Part shown: positions 9,011 through 16,556 of the stretch, in pieces
Position numbering within the stretch: the first letter of the stretch is position 1
Layout: the number at the start of each line of letters is the position of its first letter
Source of the DNA: Stenotrophomonas cyclobalanopsidis
GTDB lineage: Bacteria; Pseudomonadota; Gammaproteobacteria; Xanthomonadales; Xanthomonadaceae
Assembly (NCBI RefSeq): GCF_008710035.1
Contig: NZ_VYKI01000016.1
Coordinates: forward strand, 1 to 48,734
Direction of reading: 5' to 3'
DNA length: 48,734 bases
Notes under the pieces: generated by a model
The model's input: the letters and a program-made list of their open reading frames with translations, nothing else
Told to the model about the DNA's origin: nothing
Databases searched by the model: none
Position numbers and translations under genes: made by a program

Positions 9011-9905
9011 AGCGTGTCAACCAAGGTTGACACCTACCAGCCAGGGCAATGACCGCGCGGTTGACCCGCTTTGGTAGATGCCAACCTTGGTTGGCAGAGC
9101 AAAAGCGTGTCAACCAAGGTTGACACCTACCAGGGCAATATCCGGGCGCTGATCCGCTTTGGTAGATGCCAACCTTGGTTGGCAGAGCAAAAGCGTGTTA
9201 ACCAAGGTTGACACCTACCAGGGCAATGACCGCGCGGTTGACCCGCTTTGGTAGATGCCAACCTTGGTTGGCAGAGCAAAAGCGTGTCAACCAAGGTTGA
9301 CACCTACCAGGGCAATGACCGGGCGGTTGACCCGCTTTGATAGATGCCAACCTTGGTTGGCAGAGCAAAAGCGTGTCAACCAAGGTTGACACCTACCAGG
9401 GCAATGACCCGGCGGTTGACCTGCTTTGGTAGATGCCAACCTTGGTTGGCAGAGCGAAAGCGTGTCAACCAAGTTGACACCTACCAGGGCAATGACCGGG
9501 CGGCTGACCTGCTTTGGTAGATGCCAACCTTGGTTGGCAGAGCAAAAGCGTGTCAACCAAGGTTGACACCTACCAGGGCAATGACCCGGCGGTTGACCTG
9601 CTTTGGTAGATGCCAACCTTGGTTGGCAGAGCAAAAGCGTGTCAACCAAGGTTGACACCTACCAAGGCAATGACCGCGCGGTTGACCTGCTTTGGTAGAT
9701 GCCAACCTTGGTTGGCAGAGCAAAAGCGTGTCAACCAAGGTTGACACCTACCAGGGCAATGACCGCGCGGTTGACCTGCTTTGGTAGATGCCAACCTTGG
9801 TTGGCAGAGCAAAAGCGTGTCAACCAAGGTTGACACCTACCAGGGCAATGACCGCGCGGTGACCTGCTTTGGTAGATGCCAACCTTGGTTGGCAGAGCAC
9901 CTACC
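9011..9905. repeat. Tandem array of ten 89-bp BIME-like units
   Basis: Ten units of about 89 bp lie between glnE and the next gene. Each unit contains two palindromes in opposite orientation: GTGTCAACCAAGGTTGACACCTACC and GGTAGATGCCAACCTTGGTTGGCA (both shown with their GTAG-type ends). The spacers AGAGCAAAAGC and AGGGCAATGACCG(C/G)GCGGTTGAC vary slightly. One unit (about 9465) has a 1-bp deletion in its palindrome core. The near-identity of units points to recent expansion. Reverse-strand frames of 64-123 codons across the array are repeat artefacts. The final CTACC is part of the stop codon of the following minus-strand gene. Confidence 0.95.
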
Positions 9906-10455
9906 GGGCCAGCGGCGCCATCTTCCACAACAACGCGCGGAACGGGGCCAGCAGGCACACGCCGATGGCCAGCTTCACCGCCAGGTCGCCCGCCGCCCAG
10001 CTCACCCACGGCAGGGCCGAACCGGCAAATGCGATCGACCAGAAGAGGGTCGTATCCACCGTCGCGCTGCAGGTGGTGGCCACCATTGGTGCGCGCCACC
10101 AGCTGCCACGGCGCAGGCGGTCGAACACGGTGATGTCCAGCAGCTGGGCCACGATGAAGGCCGAGCACGAGGCGACCGCGATGCGCGGCGTCGCCACCCA
10201 CACCGACAGCAGCACCGCCAGCAGGAAACCGATCCACGCCACGCGGCGGGCCGGGCCCGGGCCGAAGCGGCGGTTGATCAGGTTGCTCACCAGGAACGCC
10301 ACCGGGTAGCTGAAGGCGCCCCAGGTCAGCCAGTCGTTGATCGGGTACTGCACCAGTACGTTGGACAGCAGCACCACCGCGCCCATGGCCAGCACTGCCA
10401 GCACGAGCGCGCGCGGGGTCAGCGGGGCAAACACAGGGTCAGGACGCACGAACAT
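9901..10455 (-). CDS. yhhQ: VUT/YhhQ-family queuosine precursor transporter
   Basis: This 184-residue protein has about six membrane segments and the family's landmarks. ANLxVQYPIND-like NVLVQYPINDWLTWGAFSYPVAFLVSNLINRRFGP lies near residues 30-68, followed by a Ser/Cys stretch IAVASCSAFIVAQLLDITVFDRLRR and ATTCSATVDTTLFWSIAF. The VUT family imports preQ0/preQ1, precursors of the tRNA base queuosine, across the inner membrane. Length is slightly short but plausible. The stop codon TAG is the end of the 89-bp repeat array, so the array abuts and defines the 3' end of the gene. It is monocistronic; a queuosine role is known for the family and inferred here. Confidence 0.85.
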   Translation of the reverse strand: MFVRPDPVFAPLTPRALVLAVLAMGAVVLLSNVLVQYPINDWLTWGAFSYPVAFLVSNLINRRFGPGPARRVAWIGFLLAVLLSVWVATPRIAVASCSAFIVAQLLDITVFDRLRRGSWWRAPMVATTCSATVDTTLFWSIAFAGSALPWVSWAAGDLAVKLAIGVCLLAPFRALLWKMAPLAR

Positions 10456-10538
10456 GGCGAGCCAGCGCAGACAAGGGAATCACCCATTATCCGCCCGCCC
10501 ACCAGCAAAGCCAAAAACCGCCGTTCAGCGGGCCCGGC

Positions 10539-11030
10539 TCAGTAACCGCCCTGGGCCGGCGGATTGGGTGCGGGAATGTGGGTCAGCGGCCGGCCCTGCG
10601 GATCGCGGGCCATCAGGCCGTTGTGGCCGCCCGACGGGGTCGGGTCGAACTGCACAGTCTGGCCGACATGGAACAGCACCGACGGATCGCCCGCCTGGTT
10701 TGGCCAGCGGATGGCGGCGGTATTGCCCGGTTGTCCCGCCTGCTCCAGCAGCACTTCGCGCTCGCCATCCACGTTGGTGCCGATCGAGCGCACCTGCATC
10801 GGCGGCGGCACGCCATTGGATGCCGCCACCGGCGGCTGGCCGGGCTGCGGGTTGGCGGCGGCCGCATCGGCCTGCGCCATGGTCTGGGCCAGACCCGGGG
10901 AAACATCCATCGACACCGGCGGCTGCTGCGTGTCCACGAAGCGGTAGACGCGCCGCGCATCGGCAGGGCTGGCAGACAGCAGGCCGACGGCCAGGGCCAG
11001 GGCAATCGCAGTGCAGGGCAGGGTACGCAT
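10539..11030 (-). CDS. Exported protein with DUF4124-like N-terminus
   Basis: This 163-residue protein starts with a signal peptide (MRTLPCTAIALALAVGLLSASPADA, cleavage near residue 25). The mature part begins RRVYRFVDTQQPPVSMD, like DUF4124-type 'Y+F/W+D' openings. A Pro/Ala-rich section and a C-terminal Pro/Gly-rich tail follow. I chose ATG 11030 because GGAGGA lies six bases upstream; the longer frame to 11180 reads through a GTAG palindrome. The gene is separated from the ELM1-type gene upstream by a repeat pair. Function unknown. Confidence 0.75.
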   Translation of the reverse strand: MRTLPCTAIALALAVGLLSASPADARRVYRFVDTQQPPVSMDVSPGLAQTMAQADAAAANPQPGQPPVAASNGVPPPMQVRSIGTNVDGEREVLLEQAGQPGNTAAIRWPNQAGDPSVLFHVGQTVQFDPTPSGGHNGLMARDPQGRPLTHIPAPNPPAQGGY

Positions 11031-11106
11031 CGTCAATTCCTCCATGGAGCGACTGGGCCTTGGACAAGCCCGCGTGCCGATCATAGCGTTGCCGGTGTAA
11101 AGCATT

Positions 11107-11191
11107 GGTAGGGCCGGCCAGCGGCCATGAACTGTAGCGTCGAGCTTGCTCCACTGTACCGGGCAACAGCAGTCGAGCAAGCTCGACTCTA
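11107..11191. repeat. Degenerate and intact GTAG palindromes
   Basis: A decayed copy (GTAGGGCCGGCCAGCGGCC and GTAGCGTCGAGCTTGCTCCAC) is followed by an intact element, AGTCGAGC-aa-GCTCGACTCTAC. The CTA at 11189-11191 is the complement of the stop codon of the next minus-strand gene. Confidence 0.8.
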
Positions 11192-12154
11192 CGCCAGGGT
11201 CAGGCGCGCGCTGACTTCCGCGGCTACCCGCGCTGTTTCGCGCAGCGGCTTGATGCGGTCGTGCTGCCAGTCCAGCCAGCGTGTCTGCAGCCGGCCGCGT
11301 TCGTGCAGCTGGCGCTGGAAGCGGGCCAGCCGTCCCTGCGCGGTGTCGGCCAGGGCCACCATCACCGGCAGGCGCGTGGCACTGGCTTCAGAAAGCAGGT
11401 TCACCGAATCGGGCGATACCACCACCCGGTTGGCCCAGCCCAGCAGGCCGGCATAGGGGTTCACGCCGTCGCCGCCATCGCCCCAGATCACGTGTGGCTG
11501 GTGCGCGAACGTCGCACGCAGGATCTCGGCCAGTGCCGGCGGCGTGCGTCGCGAGGTGGTGGCCAGCAGGCTGCCGCCTTCGCTGCGGATCTGTTCGGCC
11601 AGTGCCGTGAACACCGCCACCATCGCCGCCTCGTCCCACGGTGCCAGCGGCGTCGGCCCGCCCACCAGCAGCGCGGTGCGCGGGCCGGGCAGGGCACCGA
11701 AGTCGGCGAACGCGGCGCGGCCCAGCGCCAGCCAGTCATCGTCCACCGGGTTCAGGCTGCCGACCAGCGTGAGCACGTTGCTGCCACGCAGGGCATCGTG
11801 CTCGGGCACCACCACCAGGTCCCAATGGCGGGACGGCAGGCGCGGGTCGAGGATCTGCACCGTGCGACTGCCGCGTGCACGCAGCACGCGCAGCGCACCG
11901 GCGGCCTGGCGGCCACAGCCGATCGCCAGCGCAGGGGCCTGCGCGGCCAGTTCGGCGAAGTCGGGGCCGTAGCCGTTCACATCACCGGGCAGGCGCCGCG
12001 GTGACAGCCAGCGCCACGGCGCACGGGGCTGCAGGACCAGCGGTCGATGGGTGCCCTGGCGCAGCGCCGAGGCCAGCGCGATCGCCTGGCGGACATTGCC
12101 GGCACGGCCGTCAGTAACCGTCCACGGCGCGCTTGATCGTTTCACCATTGGCAT
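11189..12154 (-). CDS. ELM1-type (mitochondrial fission ELM1-like) glycosyltransferase-fold protein
   Basis: This 321-residue protein matches the bacterial branch of the ELM1/DUF1022 family. Features seen are TDGRAGNVRQAIALASAL at residues 14-31, a GCGRQAAGALRVLR segment near 80, the LVGGPTPLAPWDE segment, and a C-terminal TTSRRTPPAL...VSPDSVNLLSEAS section. These are typical of the GT-B-like fold. Its bacterial function is not established; many copies sit near lipid A or envelope genes. The start could also be the ATG at 12148. The stop codon TAG is the first part of an intact GTAG repeat, so the repeat defines the C-terminus. It is divergent from the RutE-type gene, with 119 bp between. Confidence 0.85.
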   Translation of the reverse strand: MPMVKRSSAPWTVTDGRAGNVRQAIALASALRQGTHRPLVLQPRAPWRWLSPRRLPGDVNGYGPDFAELAAQAPALAIGCGRQAAGALRVLRARGSRTVQILDPRLPSRHWDLVVVPEHDALRGSNVLTLVGSLNPVDDDWLALGRAAFADFGALPGPRTALLVGGPTPLAPWDEAAMVAVFTALAEQIRSEGGSLLATTSRRTPPALAEILRATFAHQPHVIWGDGGDGVNPYAGLLGWANRVVVSPDSVNLLSEASATRLPVMVALADTAQGRLARFQRQLHERGRLQTRWLDWQHDRIKPLRETARVAAEVSARLTLA

Positions 12155-12273
12155 TAATTCGTTTCAGCCCTGCTGGGTGTTGCAACAGTCGCGACACTCT
12201 ACACTCCTGATCGTCCTTTCGCCCCGCGTCGCCCGCGGGCACTGACGCCCTTTTGCTGCCAGGAGAACCACCG

Positions 12274-12864
12274 ATGTCCCACGCGCTCGACGCCGCTGCA
12301 CTGGACCAGTTGTTCCGCACCGCCCGCACCCAGAACGACTTCCTCGACACGCCGGTGGAAGACGCCCAGCTGCACGCCCTGTACGAGCTGCTGAAGTGGG
12401 GCCCGACCGCCGCCAACGGCAGCCCGGCGCGCTTCGTGTTCGTGAAGTCGGCCGAGGCCAAAGCCAAGCTGGCCCCGGCGCTGTCCGAAGGCAACCACGA
12501 CAAGACCCTGGCCGCACCGGTCACCGTCATTGTCGGCTTCGACGAGGATTTCCACGAGAAGTTGCCGTACCTGTTCCCGCACACCGATGCCAAGGCCTGG
12601 TTCGACGGCCCGCGTGAAGGCCGCCACGAAGGCGCGTTCCGCAATGGCAGCCTGCAGGGCGCCTACCTGATCCTGGCCGCACGCGCGCTGGGCCTGGATG
12701 CCGGCCCGATGTCCGGCTTCGACAATGCCAAGGTCGACGAAGCCTTCTTCGCCGGCACCCACATCAAGTCGAACTTCCTGGTCAACCTGGGTTACGGTGA
12801 CCCCTCGGGCCTGTTCCCCCGTCTGCCGCGCCTGTCGTTCGACGAAGCGGCGCGCATCGCGTAA
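12274..12864 (+). CDS. rutE: Malonic semialdehyde reductase (RutE-type nitroreductase family)
   Basis: This 196-residue flavoprotein has the RutE/HadB layout: [16 protein letters not shown] near residues 13-28, [23 protein letters not shown] near 40-62, and [24 protein letters not shown] near 128-151. Such enzymes use FMN and NAD(P)H to reduce malonic semialdehyde to 3-hydroxypropionate at the end of the Rut pyrimidine pathway. No rutABCD genes are nearby, so here it may act as a general semialdehyde or quinone reductase. AGGAG (12261-12265) lies eight bases before the ATG. Length equals the family's. Confidence 0.9.
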   Translation: MSHALDAAALDQLFRTARTQNDFLDTPVEDAQLHALYELLKWGPTAANGSPARFVFVKSAEAKAKLAPALSEGNHDKTLAAPVTVIVGFDEDFHEKLPYLFPHTDAKAWFDGPREGRHEGAFRNGSLQGAYLILAARALGLDAGPMSGFDNAKVDEAFFAGTHIKSNFLVNLGYGDPSGLFPRLPRLSFDEAARIA

Positions 12865-12947
12865 GTCGCTGTATCGGTTTCGGGCCGTCCCCTTGGCGGC
12901 CTCTGTTGCACCTTGTACCCACCCTACGATTCCGGAGAGTTCCTGAG

Positions 12948-13655
12948 ATGAGCGCCACCCGTAAACTGCTGCTGCCGCTGGCCCTGACCCTGGCCATTGC
13001 CGCCTGCTCCAAGCCGGCCGACACCGCTGCCCCGGCGGCCGATGCTGCCGCCCCGGCCACCACCGAGCAGGCTGCCACCCCGGCCGCTGATGCCGCTGCG
13101 GCTGCCCCGGCTGCCGAAGCGATCCAGATCGCCTCGGGCACCTACAAGCTCGACCCGAGCCACACCGATGTGCTGGCCCAGTGGAGCCACTTCGGCTTCT
13201 CGCACCCGAGCGCGCACTTCGGCAACGCCGAAGGCACCCTGGTGTACAACGCCGAAGACGTGACCAAGTCCACCGTGGAAGTGAAGCTGCCGCTGAGCGG
13301 CCTGAACAGCTTCACCGCCAAGTTCGACGAACACCTGAAGAGCGCCGATTTCTTCGACGCCGCCAAGTTCGCCGATGCCACCTTCAAGAGCACCAAGGTT
13401 GAAGCCGCCGGCACCAACAAGCTGACCGTCACCGGCGACCTGACCATCAAGGGCATCACCAAGCCGGTCACCCTGGACGTCACCGTCAACGGCGGTGGCG
13501 AGCACCCGATGGCCAAGGTTCCGGCCGCTGGCTTCGATGCGACCACCACCCTGAAGCGCAGCGATTTCGGCGTCGGCGCCTACGCCCCGAACGTTAGCGA
13601 TGAAGTGAACATCCGCATCACCACCGAAGCCACCGGTGAAAAGCCGGCAGCTTGA
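12948..13655 (+). CDS. YceI-family exported lipocalin-like protein
   Basis: This 235-residue protein has a hydrophobic N-terminus ending LTLAIAACSKP, which fits a lipoprotein signal with Cys near residue 19. An Ala/Pro-rich linker (about 20-62) precedes a YceI domain. Domain hallmarks are YKLDPSHTDVLAQWSHFGFSHPSAHF, VEVKLPLSGLNSF, FDEHLKSADFFDAAKFADATFKS, LTVTGDLTIKGITKPVTL and KRSDFGVGAY. YceI proteins bind isoprenoid or fatty-acid ligands in the periplasm; the ligand here is not known. GGAGAG lies about 10 bases before the start. The gene ends in a strong terminator at 13687-13717 and appears monocistronic. Confidence 0.92.
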   Translation: MSATRKLLLPLALTLAIAACSKPADTAAPAADAAAPATTEQAATPAADAAAAAPAAEAIQIASGTYKLDPSHTDVLAQWSHFGFSHPSAHFGNAEGTLVYNAEDVTKSTVEVKLPLSGLNSFTAKFDEHLKSADFFDAAKFADATFKSTKVEAAGTNKLTVTGDLTIKGITKPVTLDVTVNGGGEHPMAKVPAAGFDATTTLKRSDFGVGAYAPNVSDEVNIRITTEATGEKPAA

Positions 13656-13686
13656 TGTAACCCGCTCACTCGTCGTGAGAAGGCAG

Positions 13687-13717
13687 AAGGCCCGCTGAAA
13701 AGCGGGCCTTCTTTTTT
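13687..13717 (+). terminator. Intrinsic terminator after the yceI-like gene
   Basis: Stem AAGGCCCGCT / AGCGGGCCTT with a GAAA loop and a CTTTTTT tail, 31 bases after the stop codon. Confidence 0.95.
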
Positions 13718-13726
13718 GGGCGTGGG

Positions 13727-13890
13727 GGTGCGCGGGATTCCGCTTTCGGTGGGACCTGCGCGGGATCCCGCTATTGGTTGGGCCTGCGCGCGAACCCGCT
13801 TTCGGTTGGGCCTGCGCGGGAACCCGCTTTCGGTTTGGCCTGCGCGGGAACCCGCTATTGGTTGGGCCTGCGCGGGAACCCGCTTTCGGT
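13727..13890. repeat. 28-bp tandem repeat, about six copies
   Basis: The unit CCTGCGCGGGAACCCGCT plus TTCGGTTGGG recurs with exact 28-bp spacing (CCT at 13755, 13783, 13811, 13839, 13867). Copies vary as GGATCCC/GAACCC and TTTCGG/TATTGG. Each contains a near-palindrome, GCGGGAACCCGC. There is no spacer sequence, so it is a direct tandem array and not CRISPR. Confidence 0.9.
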
Positions 13891-13974
13891 AGAGTCGACT
13901 GTTAGTCGACTGCTCTTGGTGGGGGGCCAAAAACCCCGCGCTGCGCGCGATAGTCGACTAACAGTCGACTCTAC
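13889..13974. repeat. Inverted pair of GTAG palindromes (GTCGACTGTTAGTCGAC subtype)
   Basis: GTAGAGTCGACTGTTAGTCG at the left is mirrored by the complementary copy ending CTCTAC at 13973. The 38-bp spacer contains GGGGGCC/GGTTTTTGGCCC-type GC-rich sequence. It follows the 28-bp array directly. Confidence 0.85.
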
Positions 13975-13989
13975 CCCGTCGTAGTTTTT

Positions 13990-14097
13990 CCGGACGTCGT
14001 CGTCGTTCATCCCGACGCCGTCGTTGTTATCCCGAGCGCCGTCGACGTTCATCCCGACGCCGTTGTTGTTTTCCCGAACGCCGTCGTCGTTTTCCGA
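13990..14097. repeat. Degenerate 21-bp tandem repeat, about five copies
   Basis: The unit CCCGACGCCGTCGTTGTTATC recurs five times at 21-bp spacing with substitutions (CCGAGCGCCGTCGACGTTCAT and so on). Because 21 is a multiple of three, the minus strand reads as a 7-residue Asn/Asp repeat, but that frame overlaps the 3' end of the next gene out of phase and I do not call it coding. Confidence 0.8.
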
Positions 14098-14108
14098 ATC
14101 CAGCGGTT

Positions 14109-14510
14109 TCAGCGCTGCGCGATCAACCACGCGGCACAGGCTTCGCTCGGGCTCTGCTTGGCCTTTACGGTCATCCCGCTCACGCGCACAAACGTCTGCG
14201 CGGCCTGCGCCACCACGTTGCGGGCGATCAGGGCGGCCTGCTTGGTGGCGGCCTGCTGCTTGCGCAGCTGCACGATATGCACCGACGGGCGACCCACCGG
14301 GGCGTACTTCTGGTCGCGGCGCAGGATGTCGGCTACCTGGGCCACTTCGAATTCGGCCTGCAGATAACGGTGCTCGGCCTCCAACAGCTCGCGCAGCGGC
14401 GCGCGTGCGGCGGCCGGGTCGGCGAAGGCGGCCAGGGCGGTGTCGCAGGCCGCGTCATCGGCGAAACGGGTGCGCAGCTTGTCGATGCCGGCCAGGGTCA
14501 GTTTGCCCAT
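14109..14510 (-). CDS. Conserved-looking protein of unknown function
   Basis: This 133-residue soluble protein has no signal peptide. It is helical and Ala/Gln-rich in the middle (ALAAFADPAAARAPLRELLEAEHRYL, then FEVAQVADILRRDQKY). The C-terminal half contains GRPSVHIVQLRKQQAATKQAALIARNVV. I do not recognise a family. I preferred the ATG at 14510 to the GTG at 14520-14522. It lies between two repeat zones, 43 bp upstream of the duplicated block. Codon use is typical of its neighbours. No functional inference is possible. Confidence 0.6.
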   Translation of the reverse strand: MGKLTLAGIDKLRTRFADDAACDTALAAFADPAAARAPLRELLEAEHRYLQAEFEVAQVADILRRDQKYAPVGRPSVHIVQLRKQQAATKQAALIARNVVAQAAQTFVRVSGMTVKAKQSPSEACAAWLIAQR

Positions 14511-14573
14511 GGAGGGCCTCACAGGTGCAGGAAAGGAGCGCGATTGTGGCAGAGAACGTTGCCGCGCGTTCCT

Positions 14574-14739
14574 GTAGAGCCGAGCCTGTGCTCGGCTTGC
14601 CTCGCCAGAAGCAGCCGAGCATGGGCTCGGCTCTACAGAAGGGGCAAGCCGAGCATGGGCTCGGCTCTACAGAAGGGGCAAGCCGAGCATGGGCTCGGCT
14701 CTACAGAAGGGGCAAGCCGAGCATGGGCTCGGCTCTACA
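14574..14739. repeat. SMAG palindromes in a 34-bp tandem array
   Basis: One GTAGAGCCGAGCCTGTGCTCGGC element is followed by four copies of AGCCGAGCATGGGCTCGGCT with CTACAG ends, spaced 34 bp apart by AAGGGGCA linkers. It is the repeat portion of the first copy of the local duplication (14553-14899). Confidence 0.95.
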
Positions 14740-14765
14740 GGGCACGGCACCCACCCCACGCGGTT

Positions 14766-14905
14766 TCAATCGCCGTCGGCTTCGTCCGGGTGGGCCTTCC
14801 AGTAACCGGTCGAGCGGATCCAGTCGCGTGGCACGCGCAGGTGGCCTTCGATGAACTTGCGCATCATCCGGGCGCGGCGCGATTCGGTGGCGATCCAGTA
14901 GAACG
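14766..14905 (-). pseudogene. Duplicated 3' fragment of the siderophore-interacting protein gene
   Basis: This stretch repeats the last 45 or so codons of the intact gene at 15025-15822 (FYWIATESRRARMMRKF to the final DEADGD and stop), with only three base changes over about 140 bp. One change turns Gly to Arg (HLGVP to HLRVP). It lacks the flavin- and NAD-binding parts and has no start of its own. A 67-codon open frame fused to repeat sequence is present (14766-14969) but is not expected to function. Confidence 0.9.
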
Positions 14906-14920
14906 TTGCCGTGCGTTGCT

Positions 14921-15016
14921 GTAGAGCCGAGCCTGTGCTCGGCTTGCCTCGCCCAAAGCAGCCGAGCATGGGCTCGGCTCTACAGAAGGGACCAGCCGAG
15001 CATGGGCTCGGCTCTA
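14921..15016. repeat. SMAG palindromes, second copy of the duplicated block
   Basis: GTAGAGCCGAGCCTGTGCTCGGC plus two copies of AGCCGAGCATGGGCTCGGCTCTACAG. This matches 14574-14739 but has two fewer 34-bp units. Confidence 0.95.
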
Positions 15017-15024
15017 CAGCGGTT

Positions 15025-15822
15025 TCAATCGCCGTCGGCTTCGTCCGGGTGGGCCTTCCAGTAGCCGGTCGAGCGGATCCAGTCGCGCGGCACGCCCAGG
15101 TGGCCTTCGATGAACTTGCGCATCATCCGGGCGCGGCGCGATTCGGTGGCGATCCAGTAGAACGTGTCGCCGTCCGGGGCCTCGAAGTCGGTCAGCATGT
15201 CTTCCAGCAGCGTGCTGCTGGCCGCCGGGAAGCCGTTGCGCTCCAGCCAGTGGATGCGCACGTTCTCGTACTGCGGCAGGTCCTGGCGCTCGTCCTCGTC
15301 GCTTACTTCGATATACGCCTGCACCTGCGCGCCATCGGGCAGCACGTCCAGCCAGCGGGCGATGGCCGGCAGCGCGGTTTCATCGCCCATCAGCACGTAG
15401 GCGTCGTAGTCGTCGGCCACCACGAACGAGCCACGCGGGCCGCCGATGGACAACGGGTCGCCCGGCTGCGCGCGCTCGGCCCACGGTCCGGCAATGCCCT
15501 GGTCGTGCAGCACGAAGTCGATGGCCAGCTCGCCGGTCTCATGGTCCCACCAGCGCGGGGTGTAATCGCGCGCCACCGAGTGCTCCTTGCCCTCGGGGTA
15601 GCGCGGGCCTTCGGCGGTCATCACCGGCAGCACCATCTCGCCGCTGCTGTTGGGGAAGAACAGCTTGATGTGGTCGTCCGGGCCGGGCGAATCGAAGCCG
15701 GCCAGGTCGGCGCCGCCCAGCACCACGCGGCGCATGTGCGGGGTCACGGTCTCGGTGCGCAGCACGGTCAGGTGGCGGAAGCGCACATCCAGGCGCAGGC
15801 GCGAATTTTCATGTTGGGTCAT
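15025..15822 (-). CDS. Siderophore-interacting protein (ViuB/YqjH-type ferric reductase)
   Basis: This 265-residue cytoplasmic flavoprotein belongs to the SIP family. It releases iron from ferric siderophores by reduction, using FAD and NAD(P)H. Seen in order: TPHMRRVVLGGADL near residues 27-40; the FAD motif ARDYTPRWWD near 84-93 (RxYT form); GPWAERAQPGDPLSIGGPRGSF near 112-133; ATESRRARMMRKF near 226-238; and the C-terminal STGYWKAHPDE. Length is typical. Its 3' end is duplicated just downstream (14766-14905). It lies 66 bp behind the PadR-type regulator gene on the same strand and is probably co-transcribed and controlled with it. Confidence 0.93.
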   Translation of the reverse strand: MTQHENSRLRLDVRFRHLTVLRTETVTPHMRRVVLGGADLAGFDSPGPDDHIKLFFPNSSGEMVLPVMTAEGPRYPEGKEHSVARDYTPRWWDHETGELAIDFVLHDQGIAGPWAERAQPGDPLSIGGPRGSFVVADDYDAYVLMGDETALPAIARWLDVLPDGAQVQAYIEVSDEDERQDLPQYENVRIHWLERNGFPAASSTLLEDMLTDFEAPDGDTFYWIATESRRARMMRKFIEGHLGVPRDWIRSTGYWKAHPDEADGD

Positions 15823-15888
15823 TGCAGTACCTGTGCAGGTAAGCGCGCGGCATCGCGCGCGTGGAAGGGGTAAACGACCTGGCGGGAT

Positions 15889-16455
15889 TCACTCTGGCTC
15901 GGTCGGGGTAACGCGGTAGGGCGCATCGGCCAGTGCACCGTTCAGCAGCGCCGAGGCGCGCGACAGCTGTTCGGCCACAGCTTCGGCCTCGCCGTCGCTC
16001 CAGCGGCCGTGGTGGCGCACCAGCGCCTGCTTGAACTCCCGCAGCGCGGCGGCCAGCGGTGGTGGCAGCGAGGCCTTGGTGATCTCGCGGGCACGGTCGA
16101 AGGCGCGGCGCTGGGCCAGCCGCACCTGGGTGCGCTGCACCTTCAGCTCGAACTCGCCGGCTGCGGTGATGCGGAACACCCGGCGGCCGTCCTCTTCTTC
16201 CGATGCCACCCAGCCGGTCTGCTCGAAGCTGGCCAGCAGCGGGTACATCGTGCCGGCGCTGGGCGTGTAGGCCTGCATGAACATGCCGCTGATGTGCTGG
16301 ATCAGCTCGTAGCCGTGGCGTGGCTGTTCGCCGATCAGCGCCAGCACCAGCAGGCGCAGGTCGCCCCGGCTGAGCACGCGCGGCTGGCCGTTGCGGCGGG
16401 GCACGGCGGGCGCATCGTCTTCCTTGCGCGCCTTGGCAGTAGAGGTCCGGGCCAT
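15889..16455 (-). CDS. PadR-family transcriptional regulator
   Basis: This 188-residue protein has a short basic N-terminus and then a PadR winged helix: LSRGDLRLLVLALIGEQPRHGYELIQHI near residues 28-55, SGMFMQAYTPSAGTMYPLLASFEQTGWV near 56-83, and the wing EEEDGRRVFRITAAGEF near 86-102. A C-terminal helical dimerisation arm follows. The start at 16455 sits directly inside an inverted repeat with the core TCGATATATCG, strongly suggesting autoregulation. It heads an operon with the siderophore-interacting protein gene, so it probably controls that iron-release flavoprotein. The inducing signal is unknown. Confidence 0.92.
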   Translation of the reverse strand: MARTSTAKARKEDDAPAVPRRNGQPRVLSRGDLRLLVLALIGEQPRHGYELIQHISGMFMQAYTPSAGTMYPLLASFEQTGWVASEEEDGRRVFRITAAGEFELKVQRTQVRLAQRRAFDRAREITKASLPPPLAAALREFKQALVRHHGRWSDGEAEAVAEQLSRASALLNGALADAPYRVTPTEPE

Positions 16456-16456
16456 T

Positions 16457-16494
16457 TCGATATATCGGTAACGAGTGTGCAAACGATATATCGA
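16457..16494 (-). promoter_or_regulatory. Inverted-repeat operator of the PadR/SIP operon
   Basis: Two perfect 11-bp sites, TCGATATATCG (16457-16467) and CGATATATCGA (16484-16494), are centred 27 bp apart directly before the padR start codon. Each is itself palindromic around ATAT. The spacing places them on nearly the same helix face, as expected for a PadR dimer pair. Confidence 0.85.
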
Positions 16495-16556
16495 TAAGCC
16501 GCACCGGACAAGTACGGTTTCGGCCACACCGATGTGCGGATCGGGCCACGAGGGGC

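Noticed and set aside
9198..9836. Series of 64-123 codon reverse-strand frames with repeated protein sequence
   Set aside because: They follow the 89-bp array exactly and shift with it; no ribosome site or start signal. Repeat artefacts.
13727..13890. Possible CRISPR array (28-bp repeats)
   Set aside because: Units are contiguous with no unique spacers, and there are no cas genes nearby.
13855..14130. 91-codon minus-strand frame with Asn/Asp heptad repeat
   Set aside because: It overlaps the 3' end of the 14109-14510 gene out of phase, crosses an inverted SMAG pair and the 28-bp array, and reflects a 21-bp DNA repeat.
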